Below are positions 16,114-26,343 of a stretch of DNA of 51,333 nt, in pieces; position 1 is the stretch's first letter; each line of letters opens with the position of its first letter. A model generated the notes under the pieces. The model saw only the letters and a list, made by a program, of their open reading frames with translations. It did no database searches and was not told the origin of the DNA. The DNA is from UBA1858 sp045105615 (GTDB lineage Bacteria; Pseudomonadota; Gammaproteobacteria; UBA4575): NCBI GenBank assembly GCA_045105615.1, contig JBGCDS010000012.1, forward strand, positions 1 to 51,333, read 5' to 3'. A program made the translations under genes and the position numbers.

Positions 16114-17613
16114 TTAAACCTTGGTCACTAGCGCTAGACTTAGAACTTTTTCCAGCGAAGGTTGTAAATATTCCACTAAAGGCGCAGGCCATACACCTAA
16201 CGCAATCACCATCAGCGCCAGGGTCATTAAAATCGAAAATTCTCGCACTGTCACATCTTGCAATGCGGCAACTGAATCATTTAACACTTCACCAAAAATG
16301 ACACGTTTCACCAACCACAGTGAATACGCGGCACCCACGATCAGTGTCACAGCAGCTAGTGCGGCATACCATAGACTGGCATCAAAACTTGCCACAATCA
16401 CCATGAACTCACCCACAAAACCAGACGTGCCAGGAAGGCCAGAATTTGCCATGGCAAACAGCACCATCAAAGCCGAAAATATTGGCATGCTATTTACTAC
16501 CCCTTGGTAGTCATCGATATTGCGCGAATGCATGCGATCATAGAGAACCCCTACACATAAAAATAACGCACCGGATATAAAACCATGCGAAATCATTTGA
16601 ATCATACCGCCCTGTAATGCCAGCATTTGAAAATCAGTATTACCAGCACTAATTTGATATATAACAAAGAAGCCTAATGTGACAAATCCCATATGCGCTA
16701 TTGAAGAATAGGCGATGAGTTTTTTCATATCTTTTTGCGCCAAAGCCACAAAGCCAATATAAACAATCGCGATTAACGACATCGCAATTAACAACCAGTC
16801 TAATTCACGACTTGCATCCGGTGTTATTGGAAGGTTGAAGCGCAAGAATCCATAACCACCAATTTTCAACATGATGGCAGCCAGTATGACCGAGCCACCC
16901 GTTGGTGCTTCTACGTGCGCATCTGGCAACCAGGTATGTACTGGCCACATCGGCACTTTGACTGCGAAAGCAATTAGGAAAGCAAGGAATATTGGTATCT
17001 GCACATGCAAAGGAATATCAGCGCTGGATAACTGGGCAATTTCAAAGGTGTTTGTATTTGAGTACAGATAAAGCAGCGCTATCAACATAAACACTGAACC
17101 AAAAAAGGTGTACAAGAAGAATTTAATGGTTGCGTAGACGCGCCTAGGCCCGCCCCATATACCAATAATAAGGAACATTGGAATCAGCATAGCTTCAAAG
17201 AACACATAAAACAGCATCGCGTCCGTCGCACAGAACACACCAACCATTAACCCTTCTAACAACAAGAAAGCAGCCAAATAGTTATGGATTTGGTGTTTAA
17301 CATTGGTCCAACTAGCAATCACAACTAATAGCGTCATGAACACAGTTAGCACTATCAAGGTAATCGAAATTGCATCCGCACCTAATGCATAATAAATATC
17401 GAATGATTGAATCCAGCTATGTTTCTCAACAAACTGCATTTGCGAACTAATGTCAGACTTAGAGATAAGAAGTACCGCTAGAATCATCTCAGCGATAGAA
17501 ACTAGTAAAGCAAACCACTTCATCCCCTCGCCAATTTCTCGGCCCATCAACATAATCAGAATAGCCGCAAAAACCGGCATCCAAATCAATAAACTGAGAA
17601 TAGGTATATCCAT
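16114..17613 (-). CDS. nuoM: NADH-quinone oxidoreductase subunit M
   Basis: NuoM is a proton-pumping antiporter-like subunit of the complex I membrane arm. The 499-residue product has the family segments FFEAMLIPMFLIIGIWGGPRRVYATIKFF (about 140-168, with the conserved channel glutamate), FAVKVPMWPVHTWLPDAHVEAPTGGSVILA, and KDMKKLIAYSSIAHMGFV. The length is typical. It starts with ATG at 17611-17613, 6 nt after nuoL, consistent with translational linkage through the operon. Confidence 0.98.
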   Translation of the reverse strand: MDIPILSLLIWMPVFAAILIMLMGREIGEGMKWFALLVSIAEMILAVLLISKSDISSQMQFVEKHSWIQSFDIYYALGADAISITLIVLTVFMTLLVVIASWTNVKHQIHNYLAAFLLLEGLMVGVFCATDAMLFYVFFEAMLIPMFLIIGIWGGPRRVYATIKFFLYTFFGSVFMLIALLYLYSNTNTFEIAQLSSADIPLHVQIPIFLAFLIAFAVKVPMWPVHTWLPDAHVEAPTGGSVILAAIMLKIGGYGFLRFNLPITPDASRELDWLLIAMSLIAIVYIGFVALAQKDMKKLIAYSSIAHMGFVTLGFFVIYQISAGNTDFQMLALQGGMIQMISHGFISGALFLCVGVLYDRMHSRNIDDYQGVVNSMPIFSALMVLFAMANSGLPGTSGFVGEFMVIVASFDASLWYAALAAVTLIVGAAYSLWLVKRVIFGEVLNDSVAALQDVTVREFSILMTLALMVIALGVWPAPLVEYLQPSLEKVLSLALVTKV

Positions 17614-17619
17614 GCGCGT

Positions 17620-19578
17620 TTAGGTCTGAAAATAAAAGAACGTTAATAGCCCAAGCAAACCAATAATCATTGCAAAAGCATATTGGTATAAATATCCACT
17701 CTGTATTTTACGCAGCTGCATAGACACACCTTTAACTAAGTTTGCAGTCCCGTTGACCATCAAGCCATCAATCAATATACGATCACCCAGCGCGGAAGCG
17801 GCTTTACCTATTCCCACACCTGAACCTGCAAAACCTTTTATATATAACCAGTCAAACCCATACTTTCTAGTGAGAATATAACTAGGGATAACAAATATCG
17901 GCGCTAATAATTTTGGAATACTTGGTACTAACAAATAACACAACCAAGCTAATGCCACACCACCCACCAACAAGTAAAATGCAGGGGTTATGAAACCATG
18001 CGTAATCATAGCTTGAACACCATGAAAATGGTCTGCCATCTTCGCCATGACTGTATGCTGATCACTCACATGGATAGAAGCAGCAAAGAAATCACCGTAG
18101 ATCATTGGTTCAATTGTGTACCCAGCGAATAGACTACAGATAGCCAGTATTATTAATGGCACTGTGACTACTTTAGGTGTTTCATGAACATGCGAATAGG
18201 TTTCATTACTCATGCGTGGCTTACCGTGGAACACTAAAAAGAATAATCGCAGCGAGTAAAATGCTGTAATGAAAACACCTGACAACACCATCCAATATAC
18301 ATACTGCGCTCCAGGCAATTCAGATAAATGCACAGCTTCAACAATGGACTCTTTAGAAAAGAATCCGGAGAACGCAGGGAAGCCAATCAAAGCTAATGTT
18401 CCAATTAAAGATGTCGCATAGGTAATCGGCATGCGTTTCCATAGCCCACCCATCTTGCGTATATCCTGCTCATGATGCATCGCAATAATCACTGAGCCTG
18501 CCGCTAAGAATAATAGCGCCTTAAAAAATGCATGTGTGTAGAGATGAAATATAGCGAGCGAATAAGCAGATACGCCTAATGCCACGGTCATATAACCCAA
18601 CTGAGACAGCGTAGAGTAAGCGACAACTTTTTTAATGTCGTCCTGCACCATAGCCACTAGCCCCATGAAGAAAGCAGTAATCGCACCAATAAACATAATA
18701 AAAAACAGCGCCGTTTCACTTAATTCAAACAATGGCGACATGCGCGCCACCATGAAGATACCGGCGGTAACCATTGTTGCTGCATGTATCAGTGCCGAAA
18801 TTGGGGTTGGGCCTTCCATTGAATCAGGCAACCAAACATGCAATGGCACTTGAGCAGATTTACCCATAGCACCAACGAACAATGCAATACATATAAAGGT
18901 TAACAGCGACACTTCTAGTGCATCTGTTATTGTCAGCGTTGAATCAACTAAACCAGGTGCTGCAGCAAATACCTGCGCATAGTCTAAACTTGAAGTTGAG
19001 ACAGCAATCGCTGCAATCCCAAGCAAGAAACCAAAATCACCAACTCTATTGACTAGAAACGCTTTGATATTTGCCAAAATGGCCGAGGGTCGGGTATACC
19101 AAAAGCCAATAAGTAGATATGAAACTAATCCTACTGCTTCCCAACCAAAAAATAGCTGCAAGAAGTTATTCGACATCACCAACATGAGCATGGAGAAAGT
19201 AAACAGGGAAATATAACTAAAGAAGCGCTTATAACCAGGGTCTTCGTGCATATAACCAATAGTATAAATATGCACCATGAGTGATACAGAGGTCACTACT
19301 AACATCATAGTGACAGTTAGCGAATCAATTAAGAAACCAATTCCTAAAGAAAAACCTCCTACAGTCGCCCACTCATAAACAGAAAAGTTTTGCGGTGCAA
19401 ATTCAGTTTGCAGCAACTCATAAAAAATCACACTTGATGTGACTAGTGCAAGTGCCACACCGCCAATAGTAATTAAGTGTGCGTGAGCCCTCGATAACCA
19501 TTTTCCAAACAAGCCAACCACGACAGAACCAAACAAAGGCGCAAGCACTGTGATTAGACATAATTGCAACATAGACAT
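17620..19578 (-). CDS. nuoL: NADH-quinone oxidoreductase subunit L
   Basis: NuoL is the distal proton-pumping subunit of complex I, with the long lateral helix that runs along the membrane arm. The 652-residue product has the N-terminal oxidored_q1_N region (FLIDSLTVTMMLVVTSVSLMVHIYTIGYM), NNFLQLFFGWEAVGLVSYLLIGFWY with the conserved glutamate, AQVPLHVWLPDSMEGPTPISALIHAATMVTAGI, and DDIKKVVAYSTLSQLGYM. The C-terminal third holds further helices and the lateral-helix region. It is somewhat longer than E. coli NuoL (613). It begins with ATG 3 nt after nuoK. Confidence 0.98.
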   Translation of the reverse strand: MSMLQLCLITVLAPLFGSVVVGLFGKWLSRAHAHLITIGGVALALVTSSVIFYELLQTEFAPQNFSVYEWATVGGFSLGIGFLIDSLTVTMMLVVTSVSLMVHIYTIGYMHEDPGYKRFFSYISLFTFSMLMLVMSNNFLQLFFGWEAVGLVSYLLIGFWYTRPSAILANIKAFLVNRVGDFGFLLGIAAIAVSTSSLDYAQVFAAAPGLVDSTLTITDALEVSLLTFICIALFVGAMGKSAQVPLHVWLPDSMEGPTPISALIHAATMVTAGIFMVARMSPLFELSETALFFIMFIGAITAFFMGLVAMVQDDIKKVVAYSTLSQLGYMTVALGVSAYSLAIFHLYTHAFFKALLFLAAGSVIIAMHHEQDIRKMGGLWKRMPITYATSLIGTLALIGFPAFSGFFSKESIVEAVHLSELPGAQYVYWMVLSGVFITAFYSLRLFFLVFHGKPRMSNETYSHVHETPKVVTVPLIILAICSLFAGYTIEPMIYGDFFAASIHVSDQHTVMAKMADHFHGVQAMITHGFITPAFYLLVGGVALAWLCYLLVPSIPKLLAPIFVIPSYILTRKYGFDWLYIKGFAGSGVGIGKAASALGDRILIDGLMVNGTANLVKGVSMQLRKIQSGYLYQYAFAMIIGLLGLLTFFYFQT

Positions 19579-19581
19579 GCG

Positions 19582-19887
19582 TTAGCCTTTCATCTCATCT
19601 AGATCTTGCACATTAATGGTACCTCGATTACGAAATACTACCACCAGGATCGCCAAGCCAATCGCTGCCTCAGCAGCTGCTACAGTGAGAATAAAGAATA
19701 CAAATACCTGTCCGGCTAAATCGTTCAGATAATAAGAGAAGGCAACAAAATTCATATTAACTGCTAACAGCATCAATTCAATCGACATCAACAATACAAT
19801 TAAATTTTTGCGATTCATGAATATGCCAGCCACAGCAAGAGAAAATAAAATTGCTCCCAGCACTAAAAAATGTGTGATTGTAATCAT
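19582..19887 (-). CDS. nuoK: NADH-quinone oxidoreductase subunit K
   Basis: NuoK is a three-helix subunit near the junction of the complex I membrane arm, with two buried glutamates that join proton transfer. The 101-residue product has the expected length. GIFMNRKNLIVLLMSIELMLLAVNMNFVAF carries the first conserved glutamate (E37), and FILTVAAAEAAIGLAILVVVFR carries the second (about E73). It starts with ATG at 19885-19887, 11 nt after nuoJ. Confidence 0.97.
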   Translation of the reverse strand: MITITHFLVLGAILFSLAVAGIFMNRKNLIVLLMSIELMLLAVNMNFVAFSYYLNDLAGQVFVFFILTVAAAEAAIGLAILVVVFRNRGTINVQDLDEMKG

Positions 19888-19898
19888 CTCAATATCAC

Positions 19899-20501
19899 TC
19901 AGTATTTTTTCTCGTCTTCGCTAGGTAAAGATACAATGCGCACTCTATCTTTAGCTTTAACTTTAATCTGCTCAGCAGGATTTTGGCTTTTGGTTTGAAC
20001 ACGAAGACGTAAAGTCAGAACGATCGCAGCGATAATCGCCACTAATAAAATTACAGCAGCGGTTTCAAATGGCAGCAAATATTCGGTATAAAGTATTTCA
20101 CCCAAGGCCTGTGTATTACCAACATCTGAAACAAAATTTGATTCGCGCTCAAAACTGAATTCTTTAGAGATAACCACTAGCACTAACTCAGCAATCATTA
20201 TCAAAGACACAACGATGGCAACAGGCATAAATCTTACGAAGCCTTCACGTATTTGAACTGTATTGATATTCAGCATCATCACCACAAATAAAAATAACAC
20301 CATCACCGCGCCAACATAAACCAGCACTAATACAATTGCTAAGAACTCTGCTTCCAGTAGCAACCATATAGCTGACGAGGTAAAAAACACCAAGACTAAA
20401 CTCAATATTGAGAACACAGGATTTTTCGCGGTAATCATGCGTAACGCTGCCACCACCATAATGGCAGAGAAGAAATAAAATATGATTAATTCGAATGACA
20501 T
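19899..20501 (-). CDS. nuoJ: NADH-quinone oxidoreductase subunit J
   Basis: NuoJ is a five-helix subunit of the complex I membrane arm; its third helix changes shape during turnover. The 200-residue product shows ARMITAKNP-type motif (LRMITAKNPVFSILSLVLVFFTSSAIWLLL in short), and EFLAIVLVLVYVGAVMVLFLFVVMMLN, the conserved helix-3 stretch with its VYVGA motif. A basic C-terminal tail (about 170-200) faces the cytoplasm. The ATG at 20499-20501 follows nuoI by 19 nt. Confidence 0.97.
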   Translation of the reverse strand: MSFELIIFYFFSAIMVVAALRMITAKNPVFSILSLVLVFFTSSAIWLLLEAEFLAIVLVLVYVGAVMVLFLFVVMMLNINTVQIREGFVRFMPVAIVVSLIMIAELVLVVISKEFSFERESNFVSDVGNTQALGEILYTEYLLPFETAAVILLVAIIAAIVLTLRLRVQTKSQNPAEQIKVKAKDRVRIVSLPSEDEKKY

Positions 20502-20520
20502 TTTGATTCAAGCAACTATT

Positions 20521-21000
20521 TTAGCGATACACTGCATCGGTTTCACGGTCTTGAGCAATTTGTTCTTCATACTCTTCCCCAATAGCCAACAAATCTTGTT
20601 TATTCATGATTTGTTCGCCTTTATTCTCAAAATGATACTCAAAGTTTCTTGTTTCCACTATGGCATCTACAGGGCAAGCTTCTTCGCAGAACCCACAGTA
20701 AATGCATTTAAATAAATCAATGTCGTAACGCGTTGTTCTTCTTGTGCCATCGTCACGCTCATCTGTATCAATGGTAATCGCTAGCGCAGGACAGACCGCT
20801 TCGCATAATTTGCAACCAATACACCGCTCTTCTCCACTGGGGTAGCGCCTCAATGCATGCAGCCCACGAAAACGAGGAGACTGTGGTGTTTTTTCTTCAG
20901 GGTACTGAATAGTTATTTTCTTTGTGCCTAGCTTTTTGCCAGTAACAGAAAGACCCTTCAACAGCTCCCACAATGAAAAACTTTTAAGAAAATGTATCAT
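20521..21000 (-). CDS. nuoI: NADH-quinone oxidoreductase subunit I (two 4Fe-4S clusters)
   Basis: NuoI carries clusters N6a and N6b in the peripheral arm of complex I and passes electrons from NuoG to NuoB. The 159-residue product has two ferredoxin motifs: C60-C63-C66-C70 (CIGCKLCEAVCP) and C99-C102-C105-C109 (CIYCGFCEEACP). The N-terminal amphipathic region (about 1-30) fits membrane contact, and FRGLHALRRYPSGEERCIGC is the family signature. It starts with ATG 40 nt after nuoH. Confidence 0.98.
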   Translation of the reverse strand: MIHFLKSFSLWELLKGLSVTGKKLGTKKITIQYPEEKTPQSPRFRGLHALRRYPSGEERCIGCKLCEAVCPALAITIDTDERDDGTRRTTRYDIDLFKCIYCGFCEEACPVDAIVETRNFEYHFENKGEQIMNKQDLLAIGEEYEEQIAQDRETDAVYR

Positions 21001-21040
21001 CGATATAATTCCCTAGTCATTGGCAATTGCATATATACAG

Positions 21041-22150
21041 CTAGTCGAACCACGGTCCCACCTCATAAGCAATTGCAACACCTTCAACAAATATCCAAAC
21101 CAATGTCACTGGGATTAGCACTTTCCAACCTAAACGCATAATCTGGTCGTAGCGATAACGCGGAAAAGTGGCGCGGAACCACAAGAAACAAAAAATAAAG
21201 AATGATGTTTTTATCAAGAACCAATGCGGCCCAGCACCAAGCAACACTTCTACAAATGGAATCCTTAATATCAACGAGAAAAATTCAAACAGATGCACAC
21301 CAACATAAGGAATAGAAAGTAGTGAAGCATAACCTTCAAAAGGACTTAACCAACCCCCCATGAAAAGCAAAGCAGTTAATGCCGAAATCAAGATAATATT
21401 GGCATACTCAGCAAGAAAGAATACTGCAAAGCCCATCCCCGAATATTCCACGTGGAATCCTGCAACAATCTCGGACTCGCCCTCGGCGACATCAAAAGGA
21501 GCACGATTGGTTTCCGCAACACCAGAAATCAAATACACAATAAATAAAGGAAACAATGGCAACCAATACCAATGAGTGATGCCACCACTTTGTTCATTAA
21601 CAATATCAGTAAGATTCAAACTGCCGCTAGCCATTAGCACACCAACCAAGGCAAACCCCATGGCAATTTCATATGAGACTATTTGTGCTGCAGAACGCAG
21701 AGCACCTAATAGCGCATATTTTGAATTGGATGCCCAACCAGCCACAATCACGCCATAAACACCCATGGATGTCAGTGCAAGCACATACAACAGCCCAGCA
21801 TTTATATCTGAAAATTGAACACCTTCGGTAAACGGAATTACTGCCCATGCACCTAAGGCAGGAACGATTGACAGCACAGGTGCTACTCGGAATAAGAAAT
21901 GACTAGATTTCTTAGGAAGAATCATTTCTTTTGTTAGCAACTTAAGCGCATCTGCGATTGGTTGCAACCAGCCTCTAGGTCCTACACGATTTGGGCCGAT
22001 ACGAACTTGCATGTATCCAATGATTTTTCGCTCAGCAAATGTCACATAAGCAACTACACCCATTAACACCAACAGGAAAATCACCACCAGCACCGAGGTA
22101 ATAAACAACTCTCGATATAGCTCAGGAATGGCGTACCAATATGACATCAT
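21041..22150 (-). CDS. nuoH: NADH-quinone oxidoreductase subunit H
   Basis: NuoH anchors the peripheral arm to the membrane arm of complex I and forms much of the quinone chamber. The 369-residue product has eight or nine helices and the two family signatures: ERKIIGYMQVRIGPNRVGPRGWLQPIADALKLL (about 41-74) and PFDVAEGESEIVAGFHVEYSGM (about 217-238), the latter with the acidic loop lining the quinone site. The two tandem ATG codons at 22145-22150 both fit; the first is used here. It begins 2 nt after the nuoG stop codon. Confidence 0.98.
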   Translation of the reverse strand: MMSYWYAIPELYRELFITSVLVVIFLLVLMGVVAYVTFAERKIIGYMQVRIGPNRVGPRGWLQPIADALKLLTKEMILPKKSSHFLFRVAPVLSIVPALGAWAVIPFTEGVQFSDINAGLLYVLALTSMGVYGVIVAGWASNSKYALLGALRSAAQIVSYEIAMGFALVGVLMASGSLNLTDIVNEQSGGITHWYWLPLFPLFIVYLISGVAETNRAPFDVAEGESEIVAGFHVEYSGMGFAVFFLAEYANIILISALTALLFMGGWLSPFEGYASLLSIPYVGVHLFEFFSLILRIPFVEVLLGAGPHWFLIKTSFFIFCFLWFRATFPRYRYDQIMRLGWKVLIPVTLVWIFVEGVAIAYEVGPWFD

Positions 22151-22152
22151 CG

Positions 22153-24549
22153 TTAAGCCACCGACAGATTTTTAAGTTCTACGACAGCGTAAGTACTACC
22201 AAGCTTCTCGCTTCTCGGAAGGCCTGTTGGAATATGCACAGTGCCAGGCACAATGTTGTTATTGACCACACACTTGAAAATACTACTGTCTTCTTCTTGA
22301 GAAACCTTCACCCACCCATCTTCTACTAAACCATATTTATCCACATCAATGGCGTTCACCATCAGCACCGACTCATCAAGACCCTGCGCCTGCTTTAAAG
22401 AAATAGCGTTTCTCACAATGGCATCAATAGAATAAATTGGCGTTGCGCCCGTACTAAACACGACATCGGAATCCCAATGCTTGAGTTCAATACTCGGCAA
22501 CGAGGTCAAGTGATTGCTAAATTCAAAAGACTTGTCTAACTGTTGAGAGATCTCTTTGCGCACATCATTAATATCCGCATAATCAAACCCCTCAAGCGCT
22601 AACTCTACACCCAACATGCGTAGAATTTTCCAACCATCTTTCACTTCCGCGTCAGAATCAACCACTTTGGAATAGGACTGCCACCTCCCCTCCATATTAA
22701 TCTTTGTACCTTCTGCTTCTGTATAGCATTTGATTGGTAACATCCAATCACAGTACTCCTGCATGGCTTCTGTAGTGAATGAATTAATAGCGATGACTAC
22801 TTCGGCCTGCTCAAGTGCTCTCAACGTTTGCGCAGGTAGCGCACAGTCCCATTCTGGCTCAAGCCCCATCAGCACAAGTACTTTTCTAGGTGATTGAATC
22901 ATTTGTTGATAATTCATACCGGGTTCGTTAATCGCTTTGGACATTACTCCTCTATGCGGTAAAGCACCTAGCAATGATGCGCCACTAGCATTTGATGCTG
23001 TCGATATATATCCAAAAGATGATTCAGATACTTGAGCCAATGAATACGCAACAGCTCTTAAACTTGAGTACTCGTAGTGTTGCTGCATTAAGCCACCCAC
23101 TAACACAGTGGTATTTTCATCACCTAATAATGCTTTAGCGACATCTGCCATATCACCATCTAACTTGGCACTAGATAATAACGCTTGCCATTGACTAGGA
23201 GCATTTTGCTTCGAAGCATTATCCAACCCAGCTAACAAACCAACCAACGTCTCTAACCAGTCCTGAGGTTTAACCATAATCTGACGAGACAGGTTCATAT
23301 GAAATTCACAAGAATGCGGATTAATCACGAACACTTTAGCGCCATGCGCACTTGCTTTACGGACTCTATGTGCAAGCATGGGTTGTTCGCTGCGTAAATC
23401 TGAACCGATAATTAAAATTGTATCTTGTTTCTCCAAGGCCGCAATATTTTGCCCCAACCAAGGAAATACAGGATCTACATTATCCTGTTCAAAATCAATT
23501 TGATTCACCCGGTGATCAATATTGTTAACGTTCAATTCACGTGCAAGTTTTTGTGTTAGATATATTTCTTCATTACTTTGATTGGGACTCACTAAGAATC
23601 CTATATCTTTAGAATCGTATTGCTTCAAAGTTTCCGCAATTGAGTGCAATGCGTCAGACCAATTCGACTTATCCCATTCACCAACGTTTTTTTGCATCAC
23701 CTGCAACAATCGATTATCGCTATACATTGCTTCATAGCTAAAACGGTCTCGATCAGAAATCCAAGTTTCATTAATCTCAGAATTCTCTTGTGGCACGACA
23801 CGAATCACTTCGTTACGCAGCGTATGCATTATCAAGTTAGATCCGAATGAGTCATGTGCACTGATACCACTCTGTTCAACCATTTCCCAAGCACGTGCTT
23901 TCATTCGTGAAGGCTTAGCATTGAGCGCACCCACTGGACAAAGATCAATAACATTGCCCGACAACTCAGAAGACAGGGACTTTTCCACATAGGTGCCAAT
24001 CTCCATGAATTCACCACGACCTGTCGCACCCAACTCACTCACACCGGCGATCTCTGTGCCGAATCGAACACAGCGCGTGCAGTGAATGCAACGTGTCATA
24101 TCGGTTGAAACCAAGGGCCCAATATTTTTATCCCGCACGACACGCTTTCGTTCATTGAAGCGACTCACATCACTGCCGTAACCCATCGCAACGTCTTGCA
24201 ATTCACATTCGCCACCTTGGTCACACACCGGGCAATCTAAAGGGTGGTTAATTAACAAGAATTCCATCGTTCCTTTTTGCGCATCCAGCGCTAATTCAGA
24301 ACGAGTGAATACCTTCATCCCCTCACTCACTGGCGTTGCACAGGCAGGCAAAGGCTTAGGGGCTTTTTCAACTTCAACCATGCACATGCGACAGTTAGCT
24401 GCGACTGATAGGTGTTTGTGGTAGCAAAATCTTGGGATACTCGCGCCGGCCTGATCCGCGACTTCAATTAGCATAGCGTGACGTGGCGCTTGCACTTCGA
24501 CGCCATCAATAGTGATAGTAACTAAATCTTGTTGATTCTGATCAGTCAT
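22153..24549 (-). CDS. nuoG: NADH-quinone oxidoreductase subunit G
   Basis: NuoG is the largest peripheral subunit of complex I and carries clusters N1b, N5 and N4. In the 798-residue product C42, C53, C56 and C70 fit N1b; H102, C106, C109 and C115 fit the His-Cys3 cluster N5; C154, C157, C160 and a cysteine near 204 (DLCPVGAL) fit N4. The C-terminal two thirds form a molybdopterin-oxidoreductase-like fold without cofactor motifs. The CxxC..C set for the additional N7 cluster of E. coli and Thermus is not evident after residue 215. The ATG lies 5 nt after the nuoF stop codon. Confidence 0.97.
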   Translation of the reverse strand: MTDQNQQDLVTITIDGVEVQAPRHAMLIEVADQAGASIPRFCYHKHLSVAANCRMCMVEVEKAPKPLPACATPVSEGMKVFTRSELALDAQKGTMEFLLINHPLDCPVCDQGGECELQDVAMGYGSDVSRFNERKRVVRDKNIGPLVSTDMTRCIHCTRCVRFGTEIAGVSELGATGRGEFMEIGTYVEKSLSSELSGNVIDLCPVGALNAKPSRMKARAWEMVEQSGISAHDSFGSNLIMHTLRNEVIRVVPQENSEINETWISDRDRFSYEAMYSDNRLLQVMQKNVGEWDKSNWSDALHSIAETLKQYDSKDIGFLVSPNQSNEEIYLTQKLARELNVNNIDHRVNQIDFEQDNVDPVFPWLGQNIAALEKQDTILIIGSDLRSEQPMLAHRVRKASAHGAKVFVINPHSCEFHMNLSRQIMVKPQDWLETLVGLLAGLDNASKQNAPSQWQALLSSAKLDGDMADVAKALLGDENTTVLVGGLMQQHYEYSSLRAVAYSLAQVSESSFGYISTASNASGASLLGALPHRGVMSKAINEPGMNYQQMIQSPRKVLVLMGLEPEWDCALPAQTLRALEQAEVVIAINSFTTEAMQEYCDWMLPIKCYTEAEGTKINMEGRWQSYSKVVDSDAEVKDGWKILRMLGVELALEGFDYADINDVRKEISQQLDKSFEFSNHLTSLPSIELKHWDSDVVFSTGATPIYSIDAIVRNAISLKQAQGLDESVLMVNAIDVDKYGLVEDGWVKVSQEEDSSIFKCVVNNNIVPGTVHIPTGLPRSEKLGSTYAVVELKNLSVA

Positions 24550-24554
24550 AGCAG

Positions 24555-25841
24555 TTATGCCGCGTCCTCTTGTTTAGCAACCATACTGTGGCCATGCTTC
24601 ACGTAATGAACAAACTCTTCGCGATAATGCTGAATAAAACTTTGCACGGGCATTGCTGCGGCATCACCCAAGGCGCATATCGTTCTACCTTTTATTTTTC
24701 CTGCCACATCATCAAGCGTATCGATATCCGCCAATCTACCTTCACCGTCAACAATTCTGGTTAACATTCTATATAACCAGCCTGTTCCTTCTCTGCATGG
24801 CGTGCACTGCCCGCAAGATTCAGAATAATAGAAACGTGAAATACGACGTAACACTTGAACCATGTCTGTGTTGTCATCCATCACAACAACAGCTCCTGAG
24901 CCTAGAAACGAACCAATCGCACCGATTGAATCGTAATCCATATTTGTTTGCATCATGATATCGCCCGGCACGACAGGTACTGAAGATCCACCAGGAATAA
25001 CAGCTTTAAGATTTCTACCCTGCCACACACCACCGGCCATTTTTAACACTTCGCTAAATGGTGTACCCAGAGGTATTTCAAAATTGCCAGGATTTTCAAC
25101 ATGACCAGAAACAGAAAAACATTTCACTCCACCGTTGTTAGGTATACCTAAATCAGCAAACCATTCTGAACCTTTATGAATAATCGAGGGCACTGAAGCT
25201 AAGCTCTCAGTGTTATTGATCGTTGTTGGACACCCATACAAGCCAAATGCAGCTGGAAATGGTGGCTTAAATCTGGGCAAACCTTTTTTACCCTCCAACG
25301 ATTCCAATAACGCGGTTTCTTCTCCACAGATATATGCACCTGCACCCAATACGTCATAGAGCTCATAATCAAAACCAGAACCTAGAATATTCTTACCTAA
25401 ATAACCCTGCTCATAGGCTTCAGTCAGAGCCTGCTTAAAACGCTTATACGGCTCATCCATAAATTCGCCGCGCATATAGTTGTATCCTGCTGTTGCACTA
25501 ATGGCATAGCCAGCAATAATCATTCCTTCAACTAATGAATGTGGATTAAAGCGCAGAATGTCGCGATCCTTACATGTACCAGGTTCAGATTCATCTGAAT
25601 TACACACTATATAAGTAGGCTTGCCTGTATTCTTAGGCATGAAACTCCACTTCAACCCTGTAGGGAAACCTGCTCCCCCACGACCACGCAGACCAGAAGT
25701 TTTAATTAATTCTACAACCTCTTCTGCTGAAATTTTTTCACGCAGTATTTTTTCTAACGCTTGATAGCCACCCACTTGCTTATAAGTCTCAAGCGTCCAA
25801 GGCTCAGATAGATTGCGAGTTTGGTATACGACGTCGTCCAT
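24555..25841 (-). CDS. nuoF: NADH-quinone oxidoreductase subunit F (NADH and FMN binding)
   Basis: NuoF binds NADH and FMN and carries cluster N3, so it is the entry point for electrons. The 428-residue product has GLRGRGGAGFPTGLKWSF (about 50-67, NADH site), NSDESEPGTCKDR and GAGAYICGEETALLESLEG (about 170-188, FMN contacts), and the 4Fe-4S motif SCGQCTPCREG with C343, C346, C349 and distal C389. The ATG is at 25839-25841, 3 nt after the nuoE stop codon. Confidence 0.98.
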   Translation of the reverse strand: MDDVVYQTRNLSEPWTLETYKQVGGYQALEKILREKISAEEVVELIKTSGLRGRGGAGFPTGLKWSFMPKNTGKPTYIVCNSDESEPGTCKDRDILRFNPHSLVEGMIIAGYAISATAGYNYMRGEFMDEPYKRFKQALTEAYEQGYLGKNILGSGFDYELYDVLGAGAYICGEETALLESLEGKKGLPRFKPPFPAAFGLYGCPTTINNTESLASVPSIIHKGSEWFADLGIPNNGGVKCFSVSGHVENPGNFEIPLGTPFSEVLKMAGGVWQGRNLKAVIPGGSSVPVVPGDIMMQTNMDYDSIGAIGSFLGSGAVVVMDDNTDMVQVLRRISRFYYSESCGQCTPCREGTGWLYRMLTRIVDGEGRLADIDTLDDVAGKIKGRTICALGDAAAMPVQSFIQHYREEFVHYVKHGHSMVAKQEDAA

Positions 25842-25844
25842 CCG

Positions 25845-26339
25845 TTAATCCAATGTTTCCAAAATCTCATCGACTTTGGCTTCGGTTAAACTTTCATAAT
25901 AAACATGGTTGATTTGCATCATGGGCGCACCGCAGCATCCTGCTAAACATTCTTCTTCTTGCTTTAAATAGTATTTTCCATCTGGCGTGCTTTGCCCGCA
26001 CTTAATATTCAACTTGTCTTCTAAGTAACTGAGCACCTGTTCTCCGCCACGCAACATACACGACAAATTTGTACACACTGCAATCGTGTGCTTACCGACA
26101 GGCTCAAGTTCAAACATGGAATAAAAAGATGCAACTTCATAGACTGCAATGGCTGGCATTTCTAATCGCTCGGCCAAGGCATCCATCTGCGCAACAGGCA
26201 GGTAGCCGTATTCGTGTTGAATAGCATGCAAGCCACCCAAGACCGCAGATTGCTTTTGATTATCTGGAAAACGTTGCAACCAATCAGCCACCTGCTGTTG
26301 CACTTCTTCTGACAAATCTTTTTGTATTTTTTTATCCAT
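25845..26339 (-). CDS. nuoE: NADH-quinone oxidoreductase subunit E (2Fe-2S)
   Basis: NuoE is the thioredoxin-fold subunit that carries the off-path cluster N1a beside FMN. The 164-residue product has the four ligands C89, C94, C131 and C135 in the contexts CTNLSCMLRGG and CLAGCCGAP, both family signatures. The N-terminal helical bundle (about 5-70) has VYEVASFYSMF, also conserved. The length is normal. The ATG is at 26337-26339, 4 nt after the nuoD stop codon. Confidence 0.98.
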   Translation of the reverse strand: MDKKIQKDLSEEVQQQVADWLQRFPDNQKQSAVLGGLHAIQHEYGYLPVAQMDALAERLEMPAIAVYEVASFYSMFELEPVGKHTIAVCTNLSCMLRGGEQVLSYLEDKLNIKCGQSTPDGKYYLKQEEECLAGCCGAPMMQINHVYYESLTEAKVDEILETLD

Positions 26340-26343
26340 AGTG

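Noticed and set aside
16121..16510. 129-codon plus-strand frame opposite nuoM
   Set aside because: It is antisense to a clear nuoM reading frame with intact family motifs; its composition is that of a shadow frame.
20245..20511. 88-codon minus-strand frame overlapping nuoJ
   Set aside because: It overlaps the start of nuoJ in another frame. The nuoJ product has full family motifs, and this frame has none.
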